From contig NZ_CP162101.1 of NCBI RefSeq assembly GCF_040869035.1, forward strand, positions 496,001 through 560,000: 64,000 nucleotides of DNA. Reading direction: 5' to 3'. Shown here one piece after another: positions 26,523 to 34,988 of this stretch (position 1 is its first letter; every line of letters begins with the position of its first letter). The position numbers and the translations under genes are program-made. This stretch comes from Vibrio sp. NTOU-M3 (GTDB lineage: Bacteria > Pseudomonadota > Gammaproteobacteria > Enterobacterales > Vibrionaceae). The notes beneath the pieces were generated by a model, which ran no database searches, was not told where the DNA came from, and worked only from the letters and a program-made list of their open reading frames with translations.

Positions 26523-27992
26523 GTGACAACAGGCAAACTGCCGCTGGAAGCAGAAGGGTTACAGCTCAACTTTTGTAAAACATTGGCGTGTGACAACTTT
26601 GGATTGAGTGAGGCACATCGATACGTTGTGCAGCATGCTAACCCGAAACGACCTGCTATGGTTTGTCGTGAATGTGGCGCTTTCCCCCCCTTACTTAACA
26701 ATCAGGAAGTTCTTAACGAACTTCATCGACTACGTCACCTTCACAGTGACGGCCTCCCCGCATGTCGCAATGAAGACTGTGACAATTTCGGTCTTTCCGT
26801 TCATACCCACAAACATCTTTACCATGCCTTTGGTTATAGTGGCGATCGTCAGCGTTATCGCTGCAAACAGTGCCAATCGACGTTTGTTGATAAATGGTCT
26901 GGGGCGAACAAAAAACTGAATTTTCAAGAGAACCTACTCGGTTTGCTCTTTATGAGTTACTCGGTACGTGAAATATGCCGTAAGTTGGAAATTAACCCAA
27001 AAACGTTTTATGACCACCTCGATCACATCGCAAGTCGTTGCCGCCGTAAGCTGGCAATGATTGATGCGCGATGGGTAAACCACGCACAAAGCTATCAGCT
27101 TGCTTCGTACTATGTGCCATTGCAACCACAGAGCAACAATGGCGTACTTTGGATAACCACCGGAGAAGCGAAAACTGGCTATATTTTGTGCCAGCATGTG
27201 AATTATGCTTCAGACGAAGAACCCAATGGCCCCAATGACCACAACCCTTACGACATACCAGCAAGATTCGTATCGCAGGATTATTCATCTGAGTCCAATA
27301 TGCCCGCGTCCGCACCTTCTCCTATTTTAAGAGAGCGTATTGACCAGAAATATCAGATTATTTTAGCCCGCGGTAACGTAGAAGACCCAATGGGTAACCT
27401 GACAACATTTAACTACCCTTCCAAAGGTGCTTTAATTCGACCGCCTTATACCTCTTACGCGCACTACCTGCATGTGTTAGATATGTGTGGTGACGACAAA
27501 CGTGTATCGATTTATATGCCGCAAGATCCGGTCTTACGTTCAGCAGCTTTGAGCGTTTGCCTGCCTCGTATTCAGCAAAAAAACGTAGACCTCATGTATG
27601 TCGAAGAAGACACTCAATGGAGTAACGACATCACTTTTGGCAAAACCGACATTGTACACGTAGGTTGGTGGCGTGACCGCTGGGCTATCGCTAACCAAAA
27701 AGAAGCATCTAAAGGGATATGTTATTTGGCGGGAGAGCGCAACAATCCAGAGGAATGGCTGGTTAACGCATCAACACGTAAAGTCGAGTTTTACCAACAA
27801 CGTTTCCAACTGTTGTTTGGTGCATTTATTAATGAGCCTAGACGAAAGCTTCGCCCCGGAGGCCTATTACCGATGCTGGATATTTTCAGGGCGTGGCACA
27901 ACCTATGTTATCAAGATAAATGCGGAAAAACCGCGGCACAAAATCTCGGTTTGACTGACGCCCCACTGACACTGAGAGAGCTGCTTCAGTAA
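26523..27992 (+). CDS. Transposase-like protein with two zinc ribbons and HTH, not an active IS
   Basis: 489 residues from GTG 26523, chosen because GAGGGGGAGA stands directly upstream; an in-frame TTG at 26463 has no ribosome site and would read through a hairpin. Two CxxxxC...CxxC zinc ribbons each contain CDNFGLS (cysteines near residues 18/23/49/52 and 82/87/114/117). Then follows an HTH (SVREICRKLEINPKTFYDHL). Next comes a region (GVLWITTGEAKTGYIL) that resembles the start of an RNase-H-like transposase fold. No terminal inverted repeats, target duplication or partner ORF were found, and a good terminator follows. Probably a domesticated transposase; function unknown. A role in DNA or RNA binding is the safest guess. 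Confidence 0.75.
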   Translation: MTTGKLPLEAEGLQLNFCKTLACDNFGLSEAHRYVVQHANPKRPAMVCRECGAFPPLLNNQEVLNELHRLRHLHSDGLPACRNEDCDNFGLSVHTHKHLYHAFGYSGDRQRYRCKQCQSTFVDKWSGANKKLNFQENLLGLLFMSYSVREICRKLEINPKTFYDHLDHIASRCRRKLAMIDARWVNHAQSYQLASYYVPLQPQSNNGVLWITTGEAKTGYILCQHVNYASDEEPNGPNDHNPYDIPARFVSQDYSSESNMPASAPSPILRERIDQKYQIILARGNVEDPMGNLTTFNYPSKGALIRPPYTSYAHYLHVLDMCGDDKRVSIYMPQDPVLRSAALSVCLPRIQQKNVDLMYVEEDTQWSNDITFGKTDIVHVGWWRDRWAIANQKEASKGICYLAGERNNPEEWLVNASTRKVEFYQQRFQLLFGAFINEPRRKLRPGGLLPMLDIFRAWHNLCYQDKCGKTAAQNLGLTDAPLTLRELLQ

Positions 27993-28008
27993 TCACTAAG
28001 AACTGCAT

Positions 28009-28040
28009 AAAAAAGAGCCGCGATACGCGGCTCTTTTTTA
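28009..28040. terminator. Bidirectional terminator after the zinc-ribbon protein
   Basis: Stem agagccgcg (28014-28022), loop ata, cgcggctct (28026-28034), with an A run before and T run after. Confidence 0.9.
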
Positions 28041-28283
28041 TGGGGATGATATGGGTTTGACATATTCAACAATGGACCGCCAATGTTTCCTTTCAAACTT
28101 CTCATGTAACTTATCTTCACTCGCGAAACGCTGACTATTACGAGATAAGTTCATGGGATGCTTTTGAGGAAAATAGTATTGGCTCTCCACAATTGAACTC
28201 AATGAAATATATCCTTTTGACTCGAGCGCTCTGTCTAAAGACCGAGCGAATCTCTCATCCAGCTTCTGCCATTTTCTAAGCAT
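28038..28283 (-). CDS. Small hypothetical protein
   Basis: 81 residues, basic (many Lys/Arg), no signal peptide or membrane segment. Begins MLRKWQKLDERFARSLDRAL and contains FERKHWRSIVEYVKP. Only a weak ribosome site (AGCAGG) precedes the ATG, and the stop touches the terminator hairpin. It fills the space between two terminators in a sensible orientation. I do not recognise a family. Confidence 0.5.
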   Translation of the reverse strand: MLRKWQKLDERFARSLDRALESKGYISLSSIVESQYYFPQKHPMNLSRNSQRFASEDKLHEKFERKHWRSIVEYVKPISSP

Positions 28284-28321
28284 TTTACAACCTGCTTATT
28301 ACACTTTGGATGGATGAAAGC

Positions 28322-28349
28322 AAAAGGCCCAAGAGAACTTAGGCCTTTT
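28322..28349 (-). terminator. Terminator after the protease/partner pair
   Basis: aaaaggcc (28322-28329) pairs with ggcctttt (28342-28349), the inner part extended by aag/ctt across a mismatch. Seven bases beyond the stop of the small secreted protein. Confidence 0.7.
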
Positions 28350-28355
28350 CACTCC

Positions 28356-28808
28356 TTATTGCGGCTTAATGTCGTTTGGTTGCAAATGAATGCGAACGGG
28401 AACATTTAACTCTGTGTTCAGCGCACTTCGTAATGCTTTCACATCCGTTCCTTTTTTCGCATACAGCAATGCAATTCCCCCTTCATAGCCAAGAAATTCC
28501 AAATCAAATTTTTCGGCAATCACTAACGCTTGCTGCTCGTCAGTAACAATCTCAATTTCTCCAGAAATCGTCTTCGGTTTAGGTTGGATGACACTGTCGG
28601 CATTCGCAGAAAGGACAACTGAGTCACCGACACGAACGGTATTCGACTTTTCAGCACTTGCACCTGCAGACCTTGTTGACAAGTGATTGGATGGTACAAC
28701 GGAGTACGCTTCACCATTAATATCGATGGTTGGCTCCTGAGCTATCGCAGAAAACGAACATAATGAGCCGATCACAAGCATTGTGAACAATGTATTACTA
28801 TTTTTCAT
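28356..28808 (-). CDS. Secreted partner of the adjacent protease, possible ORF2-like chaperone
   Basis: 150 residues from ATG 28808, with AGGAAT upstream; a longer in-frame start would lie inside the protease gene. Signal peptide MKNSNTLFTMLVIGSLCSFSAIAQ. The mature part has a short segment of disorder, then ISGEIEIVTDEQQALVIAEK and a compact alpha/beta end with QPNDIKPQ at the C-terminus. It starts 11 bases after the protease stop. Family knowledge: the kexin-like serine protease ASP of Aeromonas sobria needs the product of a small downstream gene, ORF2 (about 150 residues), to fold. Size, signal peptide and position match, but homology is not proven here. Confidence 0.65.
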   Translation of the reverse strand: MKNSNTLFTMLVIGSLCSFSAIAQEPTIDINGEAYSVVPSNHLSTRSAGASAEKSNTVRVGDSVVLSANADSVIQPKPKTISGEIEIVTDEQQALVIAEKFDLEFLGYEGGIALLYAKKGTDVKALRSALNTELNVPVRIHLQPNDIKPQ

Positions 28809-28819
28809 GTTTTGATTCC

Positions 28820-30709
28820 TTATTCTGCTTCTGCTTCTGCTTCTGTATGACCTAAAATACGTAATGACCAACCCAACAGCTCGCCATTTTCGGTATTGTT
28901 ATTGATACTCACTCGTCTATTTGATTCGAGATCTATAGCGTAGCGAGTGTCTTTACTGGTATCGGTGATACGTAGTGTCCAGTTTCCTCTTGCTGACTCA
29001 CCATAAAACTTGTGGCTTAACATCAGCTTATTTCTGAATCCAGCTCGCTCTTCTATCATACTGTTACGTGGTGACATCAACACACTGCGAGTACCAGATG
29101 GAGAAACCAGTTCAACCAGCAGATCTGAAATACGCTCGTGATTCGCATTGAGGGTGATCTGAACCGCTTCAACCGTATTGTCACTTTCAACCGCCAGTGT
29201 AGTAGACGTTGCATTCGCTCCTGCATCAGCAATTGCAAGTGGGTTTTCAAGGTTACTGTTAATCCAAGGGCTAATTTCAAGTGACGGTAATGGCACGTAG
29301 TTGTCTCGTCCAGCCTTAATAGCAGCACTTACATCAATTAGACCAAAACCATAATAAGGGCTGTATTGATAACCAGCCGCATTTTCTTCCCAACCTTCTA
29401 AGCCAACAACCGTACGATTTGCTCCCGCTGCAGTGGCGTAACGCAGTTGGAGATCGCCATAATTTGGATCGACTTGTGTCGCGGTTGAAGCAAGAAGGTG
29501 TCGGATATCACGCTGATGCATATTAGGGAATGCAGACATCATGACTGCAAAAGCACCTGATGTATTGGGCGCCGCTGAAGAAGTCCCATTCATAGTGCTG
29601 TTGTAGTTACAAGTTGGGTCTAAAGGAGTACCACCGTGTAACAAGTGGCCTTCATATGGCGAATCGTCTGGATCGTTGTTATTGTACCCCATTTCACAAC
29701 CTGTCGGATCAGTTGTCACATGAGCAGGGAAATTCCTCCCACCCTCTCCTCCCAATGCGGTTAAAAATACACTGCTGCCTACTGTTGAGTATGACGAACG
29801 CGTCCCACCAGCGGCTAATGCACTCACGGTTACGTTCCAATAGTTTGCATTATAGTTTTCTTGGTTACTGTTTTCCCACGGCAAGTTAGCGGCTTGGTCG
29901 ACAGGAAGATAATCTGTCCAGTTGTAGCCATTGCCCGCCGATTTTACGAAAACGGCACCAAGTTGACCATTAGAGTCCATCGACATGCGTTTAAGCACAT
30001 GCTCAGCAAAATCTTCTCTGTACGGCTCTGACTGATAAACTGAACGACCATAACTTTGGTTAAATACTCTTACGTCGTCTGTATAACCCGGTTTACCATG
30101 GCTAATATACCAAGCGTTAGGAATGAGGGTTTCGGTGTCCCAATCAATAAGATAATTGTAGCCCTGCAAGTTTACCTCTGGTGCTACCCCAATACCTCCT
30201 AGGCCATTGTTACGCACAGCACCAATGATTCCTCCAACAGAAGTTCCATGTGCATCTCCACGGCGAATTGGACTTGGATCACCGGAGTTTGTCACTAGGT
30301 TCTTTGAACGCCCTTGACGAATATTGCCTTCAAGATCTGGGTGAGCAAGCTCTAACCCATCATCAACAACGGCAACGTTAACACCTTGACCGGTAAAACC
30401 GACACGGTGCGCCCACCATACGTTCATATCATTACCTGCAACCCCGCCGTTACGTGCAAATGCACGTTGACCAGTATTCATTAGGTGCCATTGGTGTTCG
30501 GTCAATGGGTCATTTCCTGGAAGGCAGCGTAACAAGCTGTTTCGCGAAATATCGACGTTGTCGTCCACATTTAACGCAGAACAAGCTTCAACACTTGCCG
30601 GCTCTCCTGAATTTTCGAGAACCGTCGTTGATACCCCTGCATACGACATAAAGGATGCGGAGCCTAACAATGCACTAATAACTAGCGCCACTGATGTTGG
30701 TTTATACAT
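28820..30709 (-). CDS. Secreted subtilisin/kexin-like serine protease with P domain
   Basis: 629 residues. Signal peptide MYKPTSVALVISALLGSASF ending near MSYAG, followed by a short leader. Peptidase S8 triad: Asp in VAVVDDGLELAHPDL near 111, His in DAHGTSVGGIIGA near 153, Ser in NGTSSAAPNTSGA near 375, with oxyanion Asn in FVKSAGNGYNW. A proprotein-convertase P domain occupies about 505-620. This architecture is that of kexin/furin-type enzymes and of Aeromonas ASP and its Vibrio relatives, which are exotoxic proteases. The gene ends with an Ala/Glu repeat and is followed immediately by the small secreted partner gene. Upstream lies a long AT-rich gap. Confidence 0.92.
   Translation of the reverse strand: MYKPTSVALVISALLGSASFMSYAGVSTTVLENSGEPASVEACSALNVDDNVDISRNSLLRCLPGNDPLTEHQWHLMNTGQRAFARNGGVAGNDMNVWWAHRVGFTGQGVNVAVVDDGLELAHPDLEGNIRQGRSKNLVTNSGDPSPIRRGDAHGTSVGGIIGAVRNNGLGGIGVAPEVNLQGYNYLIDWDTETLIPNAWYISHGKPGYTDDVRVFNQSYGRSVYQSEPYREDFAEHVLKRMSMDSNGQLGAVFVKSAGNGYNWTDYLPVDQAANLPWENSNQENYNANYWNVTVSALAAGGTRSSYSTVGSSVFLTALGGEGGRNFPAHVTTDPTGCEMGYNNNDPDDSPYEGHLLHGGTPLDPTCNYNSTMNGTSSAAPNTSGAFAVMMSAFPNMHQRDIRHLLASTATQVDPNYGDLQLRYATAAGANRTVVGLEGWEENAAGYQYSPYYGFGLIDVSAAIKAGRDNYVPLPSLEISPWINSNLENPLAIADAGANATSTTLAVESDNTVEAVQITLNANHERISDLLVELVSPSGTRSVLMSPRNSMIEERAGFRNKLMLSHKFYGESARGNWTLRITDTSKDTRYAIDLESNRRVSINNNTENGELLGWSLRILGHTEAEAEAE
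28823..28845 (-). repeat. Hexanucleotide repeat at the 3' end of the protease gene
   Basis: Nearly four copies of ttctgc in tandem (28823-28845), encoding the C-terminal EAEAEAE of the protease. Such a tract can gain or lose units by slippage without changing frame. Confidence 0.85.
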
Positions 30710-31456
30710 TTTTATATCCTTCTAATATTCGCTTGATTGAATACCAAGCACGAACATATTTAAGATAAAAAAACACCATTCAAAACCATCGAAAATATCA
30801 TTTGTGATCTTAAGCGCAGTTAGAAAATACATTATTAATATTTTTTAGGTTCAGGTTCTTACTATCAACAATAAAACTTAAAAACTAGCAATACCCAGAC
30901 ATAACAACTAAATACAAACCTAATATTAACAATGAGTTAATCCTTAATTTAGAACATATTTATAGTTAAACTAACAATATTTAGTTTCGACATATTGGAC
31001 AAGTAGTTAAAATTACAAAAACAACAATAAATTAAGACACCTCTACAATAGAAACTAAAATTGGTATTAAATTTAATTACAATTGAAAGGTAAGTTAATT
31101 ATTTTTCACACCGATACCGTTCTATATAATGTAAGTTAAATTGGCGTCAAAATATTGTCCTTATATGTAATAAATGAATAACTCCTCTTTCCTGCTTTAC
31201 ATTTGCCTACACAACATGCTGGTTTATATAAACATTTCCAAAATGAATATTACTGGCACAATTTGTGCTTCATTTAAATATAAATTGGGCATAAACGGTT
31301 TCACTCAAAAACTCCGAGCTGCGATATAATTAGCATTAGTGTGAACCTCGCCAGTAAACCGTACGCTCAACGTTGCTTTTGCTGGAGATATGGCAATGGC
31401 TGTTTTTATAATGCTTTGGTATTAACACAACACTTCGCTGTTAAGGGATTGATTAA
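30710..31456. promoter_or_regulatory. 747-base AT-rich divergent intergenic region
   Basis: Separates the protease (minus) from the TPR/GGDEF genes (plus). A TATAAT at 31325-31330 could be the -10 of the rightward genes. TGTGA with eight of ten CRP core matches in total is at 30803-30818 near the protease start. No stable hairpin with a T tract, tRNA or convincing open reading frame was seen. Its length and composition suggest binding by H-NS or several regulators (inference). Confidence 0.35.
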
Positions 31457-32947
31457 TTGGACAAAAGCCAACATCTTTTAGAAACGGAAATCACACGACT
31501 CAGAGACAAAGTTGAATCTGAGCCAGAAAAAGTGTTAGCGACAGCTGAACAGTGTGTTACGCGAGCAAATCAGATACTTTACCCAGACGGCGTCATCCAA
31601 GGGTTAATTATCATGTCTCGTTGTTGCTGGTGCCTGATGGATTATCGGAAAGGACTAAGATACATCAAAGAAGCACACAGTAAGCTGAGCACAATGGACA
31701 GCGATGATTACCTCCCTGAAATTCTTCATATCCACGCCTTACATTACTGGGGACAAGCAAAATACTACTCCGCACAACAGTTTTGGATTAATGCGTTAGA
31801 GCAGTCAGCCTTAGTTGATGAAATTGAGTACCAAATAGAGAGTCTCATTGGGCTTGGCAATGTTTGGCGTATCACCCATGAATATCAACTTGCACGTACA
31901 ACTCACGAGCTTGCCGTTACTGTTGCCAATAATACGCGTATTGCTTGGTTAGAAGGAAAAGCACGAATACTGCTAGCATGGGATTTATACCTGTTAAACC
32001 AGTATGTTGAGATGCTCAGCGTGTTAGACGGCGCATCAGAGCTACTTTCTCACCATGACGATAAAACATGGCATGCAGAAGTATGGGACTTCCGTGGCCT
32101 CGCATTATTAGGGCTCGAACGGATTGAAGATGCAGAAAAAGCGACGGCAAAAGCCCATGATCTTGCAGTAGAACACAACTTAGTATGGATGCAAGCTCAC
32201 TCTTTCATCAGCCGAGCTAGACTAGAATTGCTGAGAAGCCATCCAGAACGTGCGGCAGAATTGCTGGTAAAAGCTGAGCGTTCTGCGTCAACATTCGATA
32301 ACGGCGAGCTACTTTCTCAGATCTGTTTCCAGCAATCTCGAGTGGCAGAAGAGCAAGAGGATCACCAAACCGCCCTTGCTGCGTTCAAAAAATATCGTAA
32401 GCACTCCATCGATATGCTCCGAGAACAAACGGCTCGTGTCAGTAAAGACAAAGCCAGAGCTTCAAAGCGCCAGTTAGAACAACGGGCTCGAAAACTCATT
32501 AATCGTATTCGAGGTCAACATGAATACGACCCTGACAAGCAGCTCAGTCAAATGGTTTCTGAAACCTTTTGGTGGGAGCAGTTAGTACTTTGCAAAACCG
32601 AACTTAAGCAATCGAAACACTCCGTGATCATCATTCAACACGAAGATAATCATTACTTGGATGTGTGTGCAGAAATCGCCCATTCATTATGCAATCGTAT
32701 GGATCTGCTTTCACGTTTAAGCGCTGACCGCCTCGGGCTATTGCTGGCAGACAAAGGGGATGAGGCTCTTAATGTCTTTCGTGTTCTAGCAAAAATGATT
32801 GAAATTTACCCTTGGCATCGCAAAGGTTTAAAACAATCTCTACCACGAGTTATGTTTGAGGATATTTTGGCTTTCCCATTCACATTAGAACAACTTGAAG
32901 AACTTCAGGACACAGAAAATGGAAACGTTACTCAACAAAATCAGTGA
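31457..32947 (+). CDS. TPR protein with degenerate GGDEF-like C-terminus
   Basis: 496 residues from TTG 31457 (AAGGGA eight bases upstream; no nearby ATG). Helical TPR-type repeats fill about 20-330, for example CWCLMDYRKGLRYIKEAHSK and AEVWDFRGLALLGLERIEDA. A short coiled coil (ASKRQLEQRARKLINRI) follows. The last 140 residues then align in pattern with a diguanylate cyclase, but LSADRLGLLL stands where RxGGDEF is expected, so it should not make c-di-GMP. No signal peptide or membrane helix. Its 3' end overlaps the next gene, a TPR protein with an intact GGDEF domain, which suggests a regulatory pair. Confidence 0.75.
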   Translation: MDKSQHLLETEITRLRDKVESEPEKVLATAEQCVTRANQILYPDGVIQGLIIMSRCCWCLMDYRKGLRYIKEAHSKLSTMDSDDYLPEILHIHALHYWGQAKYYSAQQFWINALEQSALVDEIEYQIESLIGLGNVWRITHEYQLARTTHELAVTVANNTRIAWLEGKARILLAWDLYLLNQYVEMLSVLDGASELLSHHDDKTWHAEVWDFRGLALLGLERIEDAEKATAKAHDLAVEHNLVWMQAHSFISRARLELLRSHPERAAELLVKAERSASTFDNGELLSQICFQQSRVAEEQEDHQTALAAFKKYRKHSIDMLREQTARVSKDKARASKRQLEQRARKLINRIRGQHEYDPDKQLSQMVSETFWWEQLVLCKTELKQSKHSVIIIQHEDNHYLDVCAEIAHSLCNRMDLLSRLSADRLGLLLADKGDEALNVFRVLAKMIEIYPWHRKGLKQSLPRVMFEDILAFPFTLEQLEELQDTENGNVTQQNQ

Positions 32948-34499
32948 GTCAGGACTAGACGCTTCCTCTGTTTCTGGCGAAGAAGCTCTAATTTTCTGGA
33001 ACCACATTCGTCAGTATGTCGCGACAACACCACAAGAGAAGGCACAAGCTCTGATCATCAGTGCTGAATATCGTAATGAGCTTAAGCAACCTCAAGCGAG
33101 TTTGGATGAGTTACGGCAAGCATTGAAACTATTGAGCTTACCCCAAGATGCAGAGTTAATCTTAGAAATTCGAGCAAGCCTTGCCGAAAGATTGGTTGAA
33201 ACGGGTGACTACACCAGTGCCTTGAATGAATACATCACCAGCTCAACCATCGCAGTTGATAACAGCTTCATTGATGCCTATGTTACCGCAGTATTAGGAA
33301 TGGGGAACTTGTGTGATGCCTACGGCGATCACAATCGCGCACTTCGTTATTACCAAAAAATCGACAGTATCGACCATGCCATTACTAGTCGCTCACTCAG
33401 GCTTCGATATAAACTCTATATGCTGTCTTGCTACATAGAGCTCAATCGCACTGAGGCAGCAAATGATCTGATCCGAGAGTGCGAAGAGCTAAGCATCCTT
33501 GTCAGCGATAAAGTATTAACAGGGCAAATCTATCTTTATCGTGCAAAATTGTATCGTCGCAAGAAGAAGTTTGATGATGCCATGCAATGTCTCGCGAATG
33601 TCCAATACGCTGCTGGCAATATCCACTCAAGCTGGCTATCGAATATGATCCGTTTAGAACTGGCGTATTGTCTTACCGAATCAAATAAACCTCATATGGC
33701 GAACTGGGTACTTGAATCGGCGCACAAACGCATCAAGCAATATGCCTCTCCTTTCCTTTCACTCAAGCTGTCCAATTCACTCAGCGACATTAGTGAGCAA
33801 CAAGGGGATTTTGTTCGTGCATTAAGCTATCAAAAAAGAGCATTTCGCATCGAAAGCGATCTCATGAAGAACATCCCAATCAGTGAGCTTGGTGCTGCGC
33901 AGCTACGACGCCTATCTCGTTTCGAATTGCAACTTAAACTCATTCTCTCAGAGTTAGAAAATCGCGAACTGAAAGAAACGACGGAAAACCAGAAACACAC
34001 CGTGGCCCAGCTGCAACAAGATGTATTCACCGATCCATTGACCAACTTACACAACCGTCGCTGGCTCGATGTAAAGCTGAAAGATCTGCTACTTCACGAT
34101 ACCCCATTCGCGTTAATGGTTATCGATATTGACCATTTTAAGTCGATTAACGACGAGCTCAGTCATTTGGTCGGAGATAAAGCCATTGTAAATGTCTCTA
34201 AAGAATTGGCGGCTTACTTTAAATTTCGCGGTGCTTCTTGTGTCCGTTTCGGTGGCGAGGAGTTCCTTGTCATTCTAGAAAAAGCCACACTGGATCAAGC
34301 AGAGTTACATGCAGAGAACTACCGCGAACGTATTTTCCAATTTGGTTGGCACGAAATACTCGGAGAACGTGGCCTTACGGTCAGTATCGGCATTACCTTG
34401 CACCGTGAGGGCGAAAATACACAGCGCACTTTCTATCGTGCAGACAAAGCGCTATATCGAGCAAAAGCAAACGGTCGTAATCAAGTTTGCACAGAATAG
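32919..34499 (+). CDS. Cytoplasmic TPR-GGDEF diguanylate cyclase
   Basis: 526 residues from ATG 32919 (CAGGA upstream); a TTG 24 bases earlier is less likely. TPR repeats fill about 20-320, a coiled coil (LELILSELENRELKE-like region) leads into the GGDEF domain with DPLTNLHNRRWLD, MVIDIDHFKSINDELSH, RFGGEEF near residue 446 and SIGITLH. The GGEEF variant is usually active. The RxxD inhibitory site is not present (FRGASCVRF). The start overlaps the previous gene by 29 bases, showing tight coupling. It would make c-di-GMP in response to whatever the TPR part binds. Confidence 0.9.
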   Translation: METLLNKISESGLDASSVSGEEALIFWNHIRQYVATTPQEKAQALIISAEYRNELKQPQASLDELRQALKLLSLPQDAELILEIRASLAERLVETGDYTSALNEYITSSTIAVDNSFIDAYVTAVLGMGNLCDAYGDHNRALRYYQKIDSIDHAITSRSLRLRYKLYMLSCYIELNRTEAANDLIRECEELSILVSDKVLTGQIYLYRAKLYRRKKKFDDAMQCLANVQYAAGNIHSSWLSNMIRLELAYCLTESNKPHMANWVLESAHKRIKQYASPFLSLKLSNSLSDISEQQGDFVRALSYQKRAFRIESDLMKNIPISELGAAQLRRLSRFELQLKLILSELENRELKETTENQKHTVAQLQQDVFTDPLTNLHNRRWLDVKLKDLLLHDTPFALMVIDIDHFKSINDELSHLVGDKAIVNVSKELAAYFKFRGASCVRFGGEEFLVILEKATLDQAELHAENYRERIFQFGWHEILGERGLTVSIGITLHREGENTQRTFYRADKALYRAKANGRNQVCTE

Positions 34500-34595
34500 A
34501 CAAACCTAGATTTTCAATGCTAACCGCTTGTTTTCATCCACTTAACTAACGTATTCTCACTAAACAATCACAACATCGTCACAAGGAAGTAACTA

Positions 34596-34988
34596 ATGTT
34601 TCTCGATTATTTTGCGCTAGGTCTGTTGATCTTTGTCGCGCTGGTAATCTTTTACGGCATTATCGTCATTCACGATATACCGTACGAGATTGCAAAAGAG
34701 CGTGAACATCCTCATCAGGATGCCATTCACTATGCAGGCTGGGTTAGCTTGTTTACCCTACATGCTATCTGGCCATTCCTCTGGATTTGGGCCACCCTCT
34801 GGCGCAAAGAGCGCGGCTGGGGGTTCCAAAAGCTTGAAGAAGAGCAACATGATATCCACCATCGTGTTGATCAGCTCATCGATCAAGTTAATCAGCTACA
34901 AAGCGAAGTCGCACGTTTAAAAACACATCAAAGCAACAATCACTCAACCGTTTCCGTCCACGCAGCACGTCATGAGGAGGAGCAATAA
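34596..34988 (+). CDS. DUF3302 inner-membrane protein (YiaW/YibI-like)
   Basis: 130 residues. Two membrane helices (about 4-25 and 45-68), charged C-terminus with a short coiled coil (HHRVDQLIDQVNQLQSEVARL). The N-terminal part FLDYFALGLLIFVALVIFYG and HDIPYEIAKEREHPHQDAIH is the family signature. In E. coli such proteins are paired with an HlyD-type protein (YiaW-YiaV, YibI-YibH), exactly as here, with TAATG overlap. Probably the inner-membrane partner of that adaptor. ATG 34596 has AAGGAAG upstream. Confidence 0.88.
   Translation: MFLDYFALGLLIFVALVIFYGIIVIHDIPYEIAKEREHPHQDAIHYAGWVSLFTLHAIWPFLWIWATLWRKERGWGFQKLEEEQHDIHHRVDQLIDQVNQLQSEVARLKTHQSNNHSTVSVHAARHEEEQ

Noticed and set aside
26463..27992. 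An intact insertion sequence around the transposase-like gene
   Set aside because: No terminal inverted repeats or target-site duplication seen, and the gene is closely packed with deoD and a normal terminator.
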